A stretch of DNA of 64,000 bases from Novosphingobium sp. (GCF_019748365.1 NZ_JAIEPN010000068.1:1-64000), one strand, 5' to 3'. Shown: positions 15,890 to 23,963, counted from the stretch's first letter. The notes: generated from the letters alone by a model not told the origin. Made by a program: numbers and translations.

Positions 15890-17733
15890 TGCGATACCCC
15901 CGGATTGTCCCACCGCTTGTAGGCGGGCACCGTCACGACAAGGTAGGAACGCGCCGTCAGCGGCTGGCCGGTCGCATCCTTCTCGTCCTTCGCGGTCGCC
16001 ACCACCCAGACATCGCCGTAGTTGTTGCGATTGCCGCTGCGCTCGGGGTTCGGTCCGTCGCTTGCGGGGGTGAAGAAGCCGGTCGGCGTGAGCTTGCCGA
16101 CGAAGTCCTTGTCGTCGTCATAATAGGTCGCCTGGAATTCCTCGATGTGGAACTCGGCGGGCACCACGCCGACCTTGACGTCATCCGCAGTGTTGGGCTT
16201 GCCATCGGCGCCCGCGTCAAAGCCCCAGGCTTCGAACTGCGCGTAGCCCGGCGTGCGCTTGCCCGAACCCAGCCGCGAAATCCCGGTTTCTGGGCTGACC
16301 TTGAGGTAGGCAATTTTCTGGTAGACGGGCAGGGCATTGGCCAGCACCGCCGAGCCGACCGAGACATCGTGCACCGCAGGCTTCACGTCCGCCGCTGTAT
16401 CGACCGTGACGACGACTTCACCGGGCGCGGCCGAAACCAGCTTGGTCACGGTGATCCCGCTGCCCAGATCGACGTCCTTTGCCGTCAGCCCCGCCGGGAA
16501 GGCGTCGCCATAGATGTGCACCGTCTGCGCCTTGCTGCCGCCCTTGATCGAAGCGGGCCAGACCGCGCCGATCACCGGGCTGCCGTCGGCGCGGGTCAGC
16601 GTCACGTCGTAGCCGAATTCCTGATAATCGCCCCAGAACCAGCGGCCCGACGCACTGCGGCGGTCCGTGCCGAACATCATCGTGCTGCGCAGCGGCTGGT
16701 TGAAGGCATTGGGTGCGGTGGGGGCCGCTGCCGGTACCGACCGTCCGCGCCAGGCATAGCCGCCATAGACGAGCCCGCCGCCCGGTGCGCTGAGCACATC
16801 GCCATCGGCCAGGTTCTTCAGTGCGGTTTCGGTCTTGAACTCGCCCTCCGCAGCGCCCGGCGCTACGGTGAAGGTGCCGTAGAACAGGCCCTTGCCCGGC
16901 AGCCATGCGCTTGCCAGCCACTTGCCGGCAAGGCGCGGCGCCTGCTTGCGGCCTTCCCACGCGGTCCATTCCGGCGTCTTGAGCGGGGCAACCTTGCGCA
17001 GATACTCCAGTGCCACTTGTCCCGCTGTCACCGGGATCATGCCAGGCTTGTTCACGATCGGCTCGGTCTGGCCGAACACCGCGCCGGGGCGGTCTACCGC
17101 CGGGCGGCGATACTGGGCATCGGCCTGCGAATAGAGTGCGACGTGGAATTCCTGCAGGTTCTTCCATTCCGCCGCCGAACGCCGCCAAGATAGCGGCTGG
17201 GCAAAGGCGTGGCAGGCGGCGCAGCTGGTGCGCACGGATTCGCTCGGAATATTGGTTTCGTCGATCACCCGCTTCTCGACGAGGTATTGGACCGGCTTCG
17301 CTTCTTCGGGCGCAAGGCCATGCGTATCGGCGAGGTAGCGCACGATATGGCGCGCTTCTTCGGGTGTGAGCACAGCCCCGTTGAGCCGGACCATGCGCTT
17401 GATGGCCGAATCCCAGCCTTCGGGCGTAGTGCGGACCCACGAGATGCGCGAGAGATTGCCCTTGTCGTCCGCCGTGTGGCACGCGCCGCACTTCTCGCGG
17501 GTGAGGGCATCGGTCACCGGGATGCCGTCTTCCTTCTCGATCCCCTCGTCAGCGGGGAGGCCGGCCTGACCGATCACCGCCGAGGCGGAAAACAGGCTGG
17601 CCGCGCCAAACAGCAGCGCGGCGGTCAGGCGGCGAAGGATCGGGCTGCGGGACGAAGGCGCTGGCGGCGCAGGCGAGGCGAGGTCATGGCCGAGGGCCTG
17701 GAATGCATCGTCTGCCGCGCCTGGAACGTCCAT
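15886..17733 (-). CDS. qhpA: quinohemoprotein amine dehydrogenase, alpha subunit (diheme)
   Basis: Periplasmic diheme subunit (615 residues) of the enzyme, which oxidatively deaminates primary amines to aldehydes and passes electrons to a periplasmic carrier. Two c-type haem sites are visible: CGACH at residues 82-86 and CAACH at 171-175. They lie in an N-terminal cytochrome region followed by beta-rich Ig-like domains. The signal peptide core (LTAALLFGAASLFSASAVIG) sits unusually far in, at about residues 36-55, after a 35-residue Pro/Ser-rich extension; no later start codon fits, so the ATG at 17733 stands, with AGGGGG upstream. It is the first gene of the operon, and a GTACA-N2-TGTAC repeat lies about 60 bases upstream. 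Confidence 0.93.
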   Translation of the reverse strand: MDVPGAADDAFQALGHDLASPAPPAPSSRSPILRRLTAALLFGAASLFSASAVIGQAGLPADEGIEKEDGIPVTDALTREKCGACHTADDKGNLSRISWVRTTPEGWDSAIKRMVRLNGAVLTPEEARHIVRYLADTHGLAPEEAKPVQYLVEKRVIDETNIPSESVRTSCAACHAFAQPLSWRRSAAEWKNLQEFHVALYSQADAQYRRPAVDRPGAVFGQTEPIVNKPGMIPVTAGQVALEYLRKVAPLKTPEWTAWEGRKQAPRLAGKWLASAWLPGKGLFYGTFTVAPGAAEGEFKTETALKNLADGDVLSAPGGGLVYGGYAWRGRSVPAAAPTAPNAFNQPLRSTMMFGTDRRSASGRWFWGDYQEFGYDVTLTRADGSPVIGAVWPASIKGGSKAQTVHIYGDAFPAGLTAKDVDLGSGITVTKLVSAAPGEVVVTVDTAADVKPAVHDVSVGSAVLANALPVYQKIAYLKVSPETGISRLGSGKRTPGYAQFEAWGFDAGADGKPNTADDVKVGVVPAEFHIEEFQATYYDDDKDFVGKLTPTGFFTPASDGPNPERSGNRNNYGDVWVVATAKDEKDATGQPLTARSYLVVTVPAYKRWDNPGVSQ

Positions 17734-17791
17734 CTGCGTAAAGCCCCCTGAAGAATTATCCCCGTTACCCCTCCGGCACGACTCGAATTCT

Positions 17792-17803
17792 GTACAACTG
17801 TAC
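17792..17803. promoter_or_regulatory. inverted repeat GTACA-N2-TGTAC upstream of qhpA, candidate operator
   Basis: A 12-base inverted repeat, two 5-base arms with a two-base centre, lies in the 144-base gap between the iorB stop and the qhpA start, 59 bases before the ATG. The location suits control of the qhp operon. Known qhp operons have an AraC-type regulator gene (qhpR), which is not in this window. AraC proteins normally bind direct rather than inverted repeats, so this could equally belong to another regulator or be chance. Confidence 0.3.
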
Positions 17804-17877
17804 GGGATTGGTCAATCGTTAACTTGCGCCATTTTGTGCGTTTGCGAAGATTCGTTTTGCCCCGCGAAAAATGCTGT

Positions 17878-20070
17878 TCAGGCCAGTTGCAGCGGGAGGC
17901 TGCGCAGGCGCTTGCCGGTCGCGGCGCGGATCGCGTTCGCAACCGCGGGAATGACCGGGGGCAGCGTCGGCTCGCCAAGTCCGGTCGGCGGATAGTCGTT
18001 CTTGACCCAGCTGATCGCAATCTCGGCGGGCTTGGCATCCATGCGCAGCAGCGGGAAATCGCTGAACGTCACCGTCTGCACCGCGCCCGCTTCCTGCACC
18101 ACCGGCTGCCAGACCAGCGCCTGCGCCAGCCCGTCGATCGCCGCGCCCTGCGCCTGGTGCTCGGCGTTCAGGGGATTGATGATCTGCGAACCGATGTCGC
18201 CCGCGATCCACACCTTGTCGACCTTCACCGCCCCGTCCGTAACGGTCACGTCGACCACTTCGGCGAAGTAGCCACGGTGGCTGAAATAGAAGCCGAACCC
18301 GCGGCCCTTGCCGGGCACTGCCGAGGGCTTGCCCGTCCAGCCCGCAAAGGCCACCACGCGCTCGATCACCGCACGCGCGCGGGCCGTGCTGAACACCACG
18401 GTAGGGCGTTCGGTCGGCAGATCGCGCGGGGCGCCCAAAGTGCGCAGCATCAGCGCGGGAAGGTCGGTTCCCGCCGCCTCGGCCACTTCGTCCATGAAGC
18501 TCTGGTAGACAAACGCCATCGCGTTCGAGGTCGGCGCGCGCAGCCAGCCGGTGGTGAGGTTGGTCGTCAGGAATGATTGCGCCAGATGGGTATCGGGCAC
18601 GACCGAGGCGGGAAACTCCGATGCCGGCATGTCCGCCGCGCGGATCGCCTTGCCGTTCGCGCCGAAGGTCACGAAGTGGTCCTTGAACGCCACCAGCGCG
18701 CCGCTCGCATCGATCCCGGCAGTGAACCGGTGCCAGCCACCGGGCCGGTAATAGTCGTTGCGCATGTCGTCGGTGCGGTCGAACAGCAGCTTGACCGGAC
18801 GGCCCGGCACGGCCTTCGCGATCTGTCCGGCCATCACCATGTAGTCGTTCATCAGCCGCCGGCCGAACCCGCCGCCGATCCGCGTCATGTGGATGGTGAT
18901 CGCCTCGGGCGCGATGCCCATCATCGCCGCCACATCCTTGCGGCCATTGCCGGGGTTCTGCGTCGGCGCCCAGAATTCGACCGTCCCGCCTTCATGCCAC
19001 AGCGCCGTGCAGTTCTGCGGCTCGAGCGTGGCGTGGGCGAGGAAGGGATAGCTGTAATCGCCGGTGACGACCTTGGCCGCCTTGGCAAGGGCGGCATCGG
19101 CATCGCCCGCCTTGAACAAGGTGGCATCGGGCGCCTTGCCCAGCGCTTCGGCGGCCTGCCTGGCATAGAGTTCGGTCGAAAAACCCTGCTGCGCGGCGAT
19201 GTCCCACTGCACCACCAGCTTGTCGCGCAGCTTCTGCACCGCCCACCACGATGTGCCGACAATCGCCACCGCATCCTGCTTGCCCGCCGGGCACTGGCCG
19301 CTGCTGATCGGCACCACCGCGACGACGCCGCGCGCGGACTTGACCGCGCTGTCGTCATAGCTGGCCAGCGTGCCGCCGATTGCCGGGCACTTCACCATCG
19401 CGGCATGCAGCAGCCCCGGCAGCCGCGTATCGATCCCGAACAAGGGCTCCCCGCGCACGATCTTCGGCGTATCGACACCCTTTTTCGGCGTGCCGATGAT
19501 GTGGAATTCGTTCGGCTTCTTGAGCGGCACTTTGGCGAGATCGGGCGCCGGCTGCGCGGCGGCCGCCTTGGCCAGCGAGGCATAGGTCGCGCTGCGGCCC
19601 CCGGCCTTGTCGACGACGCGCCCGCCGGCGGTGGTCAAACTCGCGGCGTCGACCTTCCACTGCGCCGCCGCGGCGCTAACCAGCATCGCCCGCGCCGCCG
19701 CCCCCGCCTGCCGCGCGGGCAGCCAGTTCATCGGCGTCGCGGTGCTGCCACCGGCGACCTGCGGGCCATAGAGCTTCTCGTTGGCATCGGTCTGCTCGAT
19801 CTTCACCTGCTCCCAGCTCACATCGAGCTCGTCGGCCAGCAGCATCGGCAGCATCGTCTTGATGCCCTGGCCGATTTCCGGGTTCTTCGCCCCGATGATC
19901 ACGCTGTTGTCCGGCAGGATGCGGATGAACGCGTTGAGCATGGTCGCTTCCGCCACGCCCGGACCCGCCGCCAGCGCGATCTTCGCCTCGAACGTCAGCG
20001 CCGCACCCGCCGCGAGCGAGGCCGCGATGAACGAGCGGCGGTCGATCCCCTTGGTCCGGTCCCGGTTCAT
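17878..20070 (-). CDS. xanthine dehydrogenase family molybdopterin-binding subunit (isoquinoline 1-oxidoreductase large-subunit type)
   Basis: Large catalytic subunit (730 residues) of a two-subunit molybdenum hydroxylase of the IorB type. Such enzymes hydroxylate N-heterocycles or oxidise aldehydes with water as oxygen donor. The N-terminus has a twin-arginine signal (DRRSFIAASLAAGAALTFEA), so the folded cofactor-loaded protein should go to the periplasm by Tat. Molybdopterin-domain motifs include IGAKNPEIGQGIKTMLPML and IGGGFGRRLMNDYMVMAGQ. The ATG at 20070 overlaps the stop of the iron-sulfur subunit gene (ATGA). No third cytochrome c subunit is adjacent. The qhp operon follows on the same strand after 144 bases. 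The substrate is unknown. Confidence 0.92.
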   Translation of the reverse strand: MNRDRTKGIDRRSFIAASLAAGAALTFEAKIALAAGPGVAEATMLNAFIRILPDNSVIIGAKNPEIGQGIKTMLPMLLADELDVSWEQVKIEQTDANEKLYGPQVAGGSTATPMNWLPARQAGAAARAMLVSAAAAQWKVDAASLTTAGGRVVDKAGGRSATYASLAKAAAAQPAPDLAKVPLKKPNEFHIIGTPKKGVDTPKIVRGEPLFGIDTRLPGLLHAAMVKCPAIGGTLASYDDSAVKSARGVVAVVPISSGQCPAGKQDAVAIVGTSWWAVQKLRDKLVVQWDIAAQQGFSTELYARQAAEALGKAPDATLFKAGDADAALAKAAKVVTGDYSYPFLAHATLEPQNCTALWHEGGTVEFWAPTQNPGNGRKDVAAMMGIAPEAITIHMTRIGGGFGRRLMNDYMVMAGQIAKAVPGRPVKLLFDRTDDMRNDYYRPGGWHRFTAGIDASGALVAFKDHFVTFGANGKAIRAADMPASEFPASVVPDTHLAQSFLTTNLTTGWLRAPTSNAMAFVYQSFMDEVAEAAGTDLPALMLRTLGAPRDLPTERPTVVFSTARARAVIERVVAFAGWTGKPSAVPGKGRGFGFYFSHRGYFAEVVDVTVTDGAVKVDKVWIAGDIGSQIINPLNAEHQAQGAAIDGLAQALVWQPVVQEAGAVQTVTFSDFPLLRMDAKPAEIAISWVKNDYPPTGLGEPTLPPVIPAVANAIRAATGKRLRSLPLQLA

Positions 20071-20534
20071 GCTTTCGTCTCCAGCCCGGCGGCTTCGCGG
20101 ATGGCCCGCTCGATCCGCACATAGGTCGCGCAGCGGCAGATATTGCCGTTCATGCCGAGCAGGATGTCTTCCGCGCTCGGCTTCGGGTTCGCGGTCAGCA
20201 GCGCGGTGGCCGACATGATCTGCCCGGCCTGGCAATAGCCGCACTGCGGCACGTCGATCCTGGTCCAGGCCTCGACCACCTTCTGCCCGGCCGGCAGCGC
20301 GGTCACACCCTCGATCGTGGTGATCTGCTTGCCCGCCGCTTCGGAAATGAGGGTCTGGCACGAGCGGACCGCCTGACCATCGAGCAGGACGGTGCACGCC
20401 CCGCAGAGGCCCGCACCGCAGCCGAACTTGGTGCCCGGCATGTCCAGATCCTCGCGCAGGACCCACAGCAGCGGCTTGTCGGCATCGGCGTCCACGCTCC
20501 GTTTGCGGCGATTGACGGTCAGGACCATGGACAT
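20067..20534 (-). CDS. (2Fe-2S)-binding small subunit of the molybdenum hydroxylase (IorA type)
   Basis: A 155-residue electron-transfer subunit with two [2Fe-2S] clusters. The plant-ferredoxin-type cluster uses Cys39, Cys44, Cys47 ([13 protein letters not shown]) and Cys59. The second, in the C-terminal four-helix domain, uses QCGYCQAGQ and NICRCATYVRI. It takes electrons from the Mo centre of the large subunit. The frame is open from a TTG at 20540, but the ATG at 20534 has GGAG seven bases upstream and is preferred. It has no signal of its own; it would ride with the Tat-exported large subunit. Confidence 0.93.
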   Translation of the reverse strand: MSMVLTVNRRKRSVDADADKPLLWVLREDLDMPGTKFGCGAGLCGACTVLLDGQAVRSCQTLISEAAGKQITTIEGVTALPAGQKVVEAWTRIDVPQCGYCQAGQIMSATALLTANPKPSAEDILLGMNGNICRCATYVRIERAIREAAGLETKA

Positions 20535-20792
20535 AGGCAAACTCCGATTCGGCGAGCGTGCGGGGAGGCAGCGCCTCGGCGAAGTGAAATCTGAACAGTC
20601 TTCAAGGATTGCGTCAAGCGCTGAGGGTGGGGGGCTGTTTGCGGCGCTCTTGCTGGCAGGTTACGACCAATGTCGGTCAGTCACACCCGACCCAATGAGC
20701 GCCCGGTGCTCCTCTTAGCCGCAATTCCTCTTAGAGATAGTGCATCGACCGGGCACATAGCGGTCTTCAAGCGTGCCACTGTAGCCTCGAAG

Positions 20793-22259
20793 CTAGAAGT
20801 CGCTCCACTCGTCCTTGCGGTGAGTAGGTTTGATGGCGAGATTGCCGACCACGTGCGAAAGTGGAGCGGGAACCAGGCTGGTAGGCATGCGAGCAGCAGT
20901 TTCTGACGGTGCCAGGCGGTTATGCGCCGGACGAGTCCGTACTGACATGGAAACACCCGCTCCGTTCACCGTACCGCTCAACCGGAACTGTGAGACCAGA
21001 TCGCCCAGCCGCTGGGCTTCATTCGAAAGGCTGCGGGTTGCCGCAGTTGATTGCTGGACCATGGCTGCGTTCTGCTGGGTCATCCGACCGATAGTAGTGA
21101 CCGCAGAGTTCACCTGTTCGAGATTGGTCGCTTGCGCGGCGGTTGTCTCGGCGATTTCGTTCACCTGCTGAGTCATCGCGCCGACTTGTCCGACAATCTC
21201 GGCTAGCAAGGTGCCGGTCTCGCCTACCAAGCTTACCCCCTCAGCCACATGCGCAGTCGACGCTTCGATGAGGGTCTTGATATCACGCGCTGCGTCGGCC
21301 GAACGTTGGGCAAGCGCGCGGACCTCGTTGGCAACGACCGCAAAGCCTCTACCTGACTCGCCGGCGCGCGCCGCCTCGACACCCGCATTGAGGGCCAAGA
21401 GATTGGTCTGAAAGGAGATCCCGTCGATCACATCGATGATCTGCGTTATCTCCTTCGCCGATCGCTCAATCGCCCCCATCGCTACCACTGCCTTGCCGAC
21501 TACAACGCCGCCTTGAGTGGCACGAGTATGGGTCTGCATAATAGCCGATCGGGCTACACTGGCGCTGGCGGCTGCATGGCGCGTAAGGCTAACGGTCTGT
21601 CCGACCGCAGCAGTGGTCTCTTGGAGACTGGCGGCCTGCTGTTCGTTGCGCAAGGCAAGGTCTTCCGAAGCTGCACGGATCTCATCGGAGCCGTCCAGAA
21701 CATCCGTTGCCGTGGCGCGAACAGCGGCAATCATCTCTTCAAGTTTGCCAACCGCAGCGTTGAAGGCTGTGCCGATGGCGTCAAATTCTTCGATTCCGGT
21801 TGAGGGAACTTGCTGGTCGAGCTGACCTCGCTCAAGCGCCTGCATCGCGGTCAGAACGGTATTCCGAGCCTGGCGGTGCGGGCTGACATCGGTCGCGATC
21901 TTTACGACCCGTTCAACCTTACCCCGAGCGTCGAATGCCGGACCGTAGGTTGCCTGAATCCAGATTTCCTTGCCGGATTTAGTTATGCGGGGATAGCGCG
22001 CTGTAAAGCTCTTGCCTGCCCTGAGGTCAGCCCAGAACTCCTTGTATTCGGGGCTATCAGCAATCTCTGGCGCGCAAAACATGCGATGATGGCGGCCTTG
22101 GATCTCGCGAAGGCTGTACTCGACTACGCTGCAAAACGCCTCATTGGCCTCCAATATGGTTCCATCCGGCGAAAACTGGATTATTGCTTGGGTGTTTTTG
22201 ACAAGCTGCAACAGAGCATCATCGAATTTTGACAGCGCGGTGCTCCCAAAACCAAACAT
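20793..22259 (-). CDS. soluble PAS-domain methyl-accepting chemotaxis protein
   Basis: A 488-residue chemoreceptor without membrane segments. Residues about 12-130 form a PAS domain (QLVKNTQAIIQFSPDGTILE; KSGKEIWIQATYGP), then comes a HAMP-like stretch and the signalling domain. Its conserved tip contains ISFQTNLLALNAGVEAARAG and GRGFAVVANEVRALAQRSAD, which contact CheA and CheW. The C-terminus ends in EWSDF, matching the xWxxF pentapeptide that docks the CheR methyltransferase, after a Pro/Ser-rich linker. The ATG at 22259 is preferred to an earlier TTG. No che genes are nearby. The gene looks visibly less G+C-rich than its neighbours, which may mean recent acquisition. Confidence 0.9.
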   Translation of the reverse strand: MFGFGSTALSKFDDALLQLVKNTQAIIQFSPDGTILEANEAFCSVVEYSLREIQGRHHRMFCAPEIADSPEYKEFWADLRAGKSFTARYPRITKSGKEIWIQATYGPAFDARGKVERVVKIATDVSPHRQARNTVLTAMQALERGQLDQQVPSTGIEEFDAIGTAFNAAVGKLEEMIAAVRATATDVLDGSDEIRAASEDLALRNEQQAASLQETTAAVGQTVSLTRHAAASASVARSAIMQTHTRATQGGVVVGKAVVAMGAIERSAKEITQIIDVIDGISFQTNLLALNAGVEAARAGESGRGFAVVANEVRALAQRSADAARDIKTLIEASTAHVAEGVSLVGETGTLLAEIVGQVGAMTQQVNEIAETTAAQATNLEQVNSAVTTIGRMTQQNAAMVQQSTAATRSLSNEAQRLGDLVSQFRLSGTVNGAGVSMSVRTRPAHNRLAPSETAARMPTSLVPAPLSHVVGNLAIKPTHRKDEWSDF

Positions 22260-22515
22260 GATCAAGATATTCCAAGAATGAAGTGAATGTGGAGGTACGA
22301 GCGGTCTTGCACGCGCCTACCATTTACCCGCTAATGGATACGGAAATCTGCGTTACGTAAAAACCTGAGGTTCGGCGATCCGCTTTGAAAAACTTCAGCC
22401 TAGCGCGAACGTTGCTATCAAATGCCCGCTCCAAGCCGACGATCTGTGAGGAGGGTTCGACAGAAGATGCCTGCTGAGTGGCAAATCCTGCAACTCGGTT
22501 TTTGCAGAGTTGCCC

Positions 22516-22818
22516 GTTGAGAGCACTTTCCGACCAATCTGGCTCACCGTGACGGAGTCGATCTTGGCCCAAAGAACCAGACAGGGCGCAAGGCGAGAGG
22601 AGGGAGCTATGCTGGCCCATAGTGACCGACGATCAACGTGGCCATGGGCCAGAAGCGGCCCGCCCCTTCGGGGTTGCTTCAGGAAGCCCCTCGGCGAATG
22701 AAACTCAGGCAGCGTCGCGCCGCTGGCACGGGCTACCAGCCCGCACTGCATGGCCCTCCTTGCCGAGAAGGTTCCTGACGCAATCACGGAGAGCCAGATT
22801 GGTCGGAAAGGGCTCTAA
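22516..22818. repeat. 303-bp segment bounded by imperfect 36-bp inverted repeats
   Basis: The left arm, 22516-22551, starts GTTGAGAGCACTTTCCGACC; the right arm, 22784-22818, is its imperfect reverse complement, including AGCCAGATTGGTCGGAAAG. The arms differ at about three positions plus a one-base indel. They enclose about 230 bases with no credible gene. This is the layout of a miniature inverted-repeat element or of a decayed transposon, but I could not identify a target-site duplication, and an extended hairpin transcript is the alternative. Confidence 0.6.
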
Positions 22819-22928
22819 CGTCAGCTTTTAGTGATGTCGGTCTTACGACATGATGTTCTTGAACGACCGCTTCGTCCCACTTCGCGCCCTACGGCACAGC
22901 CAGCAACCCTTGGCCAAAGTCCGTCGCC

Positions 22929-22956
22929 ATAAATAACAGACGCGTCTGTTATTTAT
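22929..22956. promoter_or_regulatory. 28-bp perfect palindrome, operator-like
   Basis: Fourteen bases, ATAAATAACAGACG, are followed immediately by their exact reverse complement. The core ACAGACGCGTCTGT resembles operators of TetR/AcrR-family repressors, and the AT-rich flanks could overlap a -10 element. No regulator gene or obvious target gene is adjacent: the nearest real genes are the chemoreceptor (about 670 bases away) and argG (about 1.1 kb away). It may be the surviving operator of a lost gene pair, or a site acted on by an unlinked regulator. Confidence 0.5.
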
Positions 22957-23118
22957 AAAGCGCTGTCCTACATCTGCCGCTCTGCCGCATGATGGCGGGG
23001 TGTGTAGCGAATCGATCTCAGTGCCGCCGGTTTCAGCCGGTTGCAGGCAGGGGGGAGGGCCGTGTCAGGGCTTGGCAGTTTTTGCTCAGGACTGTGTCAA
23101 CCGTGTCAACCTCGTCCC

Positions 23119-23143
23119 GAAACCGGATTCCTCGGCCGGTTTC
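23119..23143. repeat. hairpin GAAACCGG / CCGGTTTC
   Basis: An 8-base stem (23119-23126 with 23136-23143) closes a 9-base loop. It is preceded by a tandem pair of GTGTCAAC (23094-23101 and 23103-23110). It has no following T-run, so it does not look like an intrinsic terminator. Confidence 0.4.
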
Positions 23144-23212
23144 TGGTGGGAGTATGCCCGAAGGCGAGAGCCGGAAAGCGGAGGCGGGAAACCGGTTGCC
23201 CCGAAAGCCAAA

Positions 23213-23240
23213 TGGGGGCCGGCATTGCTGCCGGCCCCCA
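23213..23240. repeat. strong G+C hairpin, 12-bp stem with TTGC loop
   Basis: TGGGGGCCGGCA (23213-23224) pairs perfectly with TGCCGGCCCCCA (23229-23240) around a four-base loop. No U-tract follows on either strand. It marks the left edge of the pyrimidine-biased segment and would be a very stable RNA stem if transcribed. Confidence 0.5.
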
Positions 23241-23918
23241 CTGTCGCCGCTGCTGGCACTCTGGCTTTCCAGCGCCTGAGCTCACCGCGTCCTTCCGCCG
23301 TTCCCTGCCCTTCGGTTCCCGTCCTTTCGAACGGTCTTCCTCCAGTCCGCTTCGCCGTCCGGTCCCGCCTGCAAGCAGGCGCTTCCTTGTCCGCTCAGCC
23401 TTCAGTCCTGCGGCGTCCGCAGTTCCTGACCACATGGGCCTGGCAGTCGCTGGTGCCCGTACCGCGTTCTGCGCGTTGCCGCGCGTCCTGCCGCTGCGAG
23501 CGTGTTTCCTTGCGCTCTTCCTCGGGCGCCGCTCCCGTCAGCCCGGCCTTGCGGCCTCACCTTCGGACGGTTCCTCCCGGGGGGAGACAAGGGCCCTTCC
23601 GCGCGGCTTGGCGTGCTGCCCCTCGCTCCGTTTCCGCCGGCGCTTGCCCCCGGTCTTGCGACCATCGGCCTTGCCGCTTTCACTGTGCTTCGGGACGCCA
23701 TTCCGGCCTCCGGAGCCAGCCCTTCCGGTTTGCAATCCGCCGCTTCCAAAGCGCGCCTCAGCACGCCGAAAGTGGTTTCATTGCATACTTTCCAGTCTAG
23801 CCCGATCAGGAAATTTATGCCTTTCAATCAGTGCCTTGCGGCGCTTTTTTCAGGCTTCGTTTCCCTCTCGACAAGACAGATGCTGCGCTTCGTGGGTGAG
23901 TCGCACAAGCAGGAAAAT

Positions 23919-23963
23919 GCGAAGTTATCCACAGGCAGCCGAATGGCTGGTGGACAACTTCGC
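23919..23963. other. long hairpin containing an inverted pair of DnaA-box-like sequences
   Basis: The left arm holds TTATCCACA (23925-23933), identical to the consensus DnaA box. The right arm holds, in inverse orientation, TTGTCCACC (reverse complement of 23949-23957), a near-match. The outer stem GCGAAGTT/AACTTCGC and the inner stem CAGCC/GGCTG with a GAAT loop make an almost continuous 18-19 bp stem, interrupted by one mismatch and a three-base bulge. It sits about 50 bases beyond the argG stop. One box pair is too few for a chromosomal origin; a DnaA-titration site or a plasmid or phage origin remnant is possible, or it may just act as a terminator. Confidence 0.45.

Noticed and set aside
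22395..22787. 131-codon minus-strand frame crossing the 36-bp inverted repeats
   Set aside because: It spans the left repeat arm and contains no recognisable domain; more likely chance or a decayed remnant.
22929..22956. CRISPR repeat
   Set aside because: A single palindrome with no second copy or spacers in the window.
23919..23963. Chromosomal origin of replication
   Set aside because: Only one pair of DnaA-like boxes, no AT-rich unwinding region, and no neighbouring origin marker genes such as hemE, parAB or dnaA.
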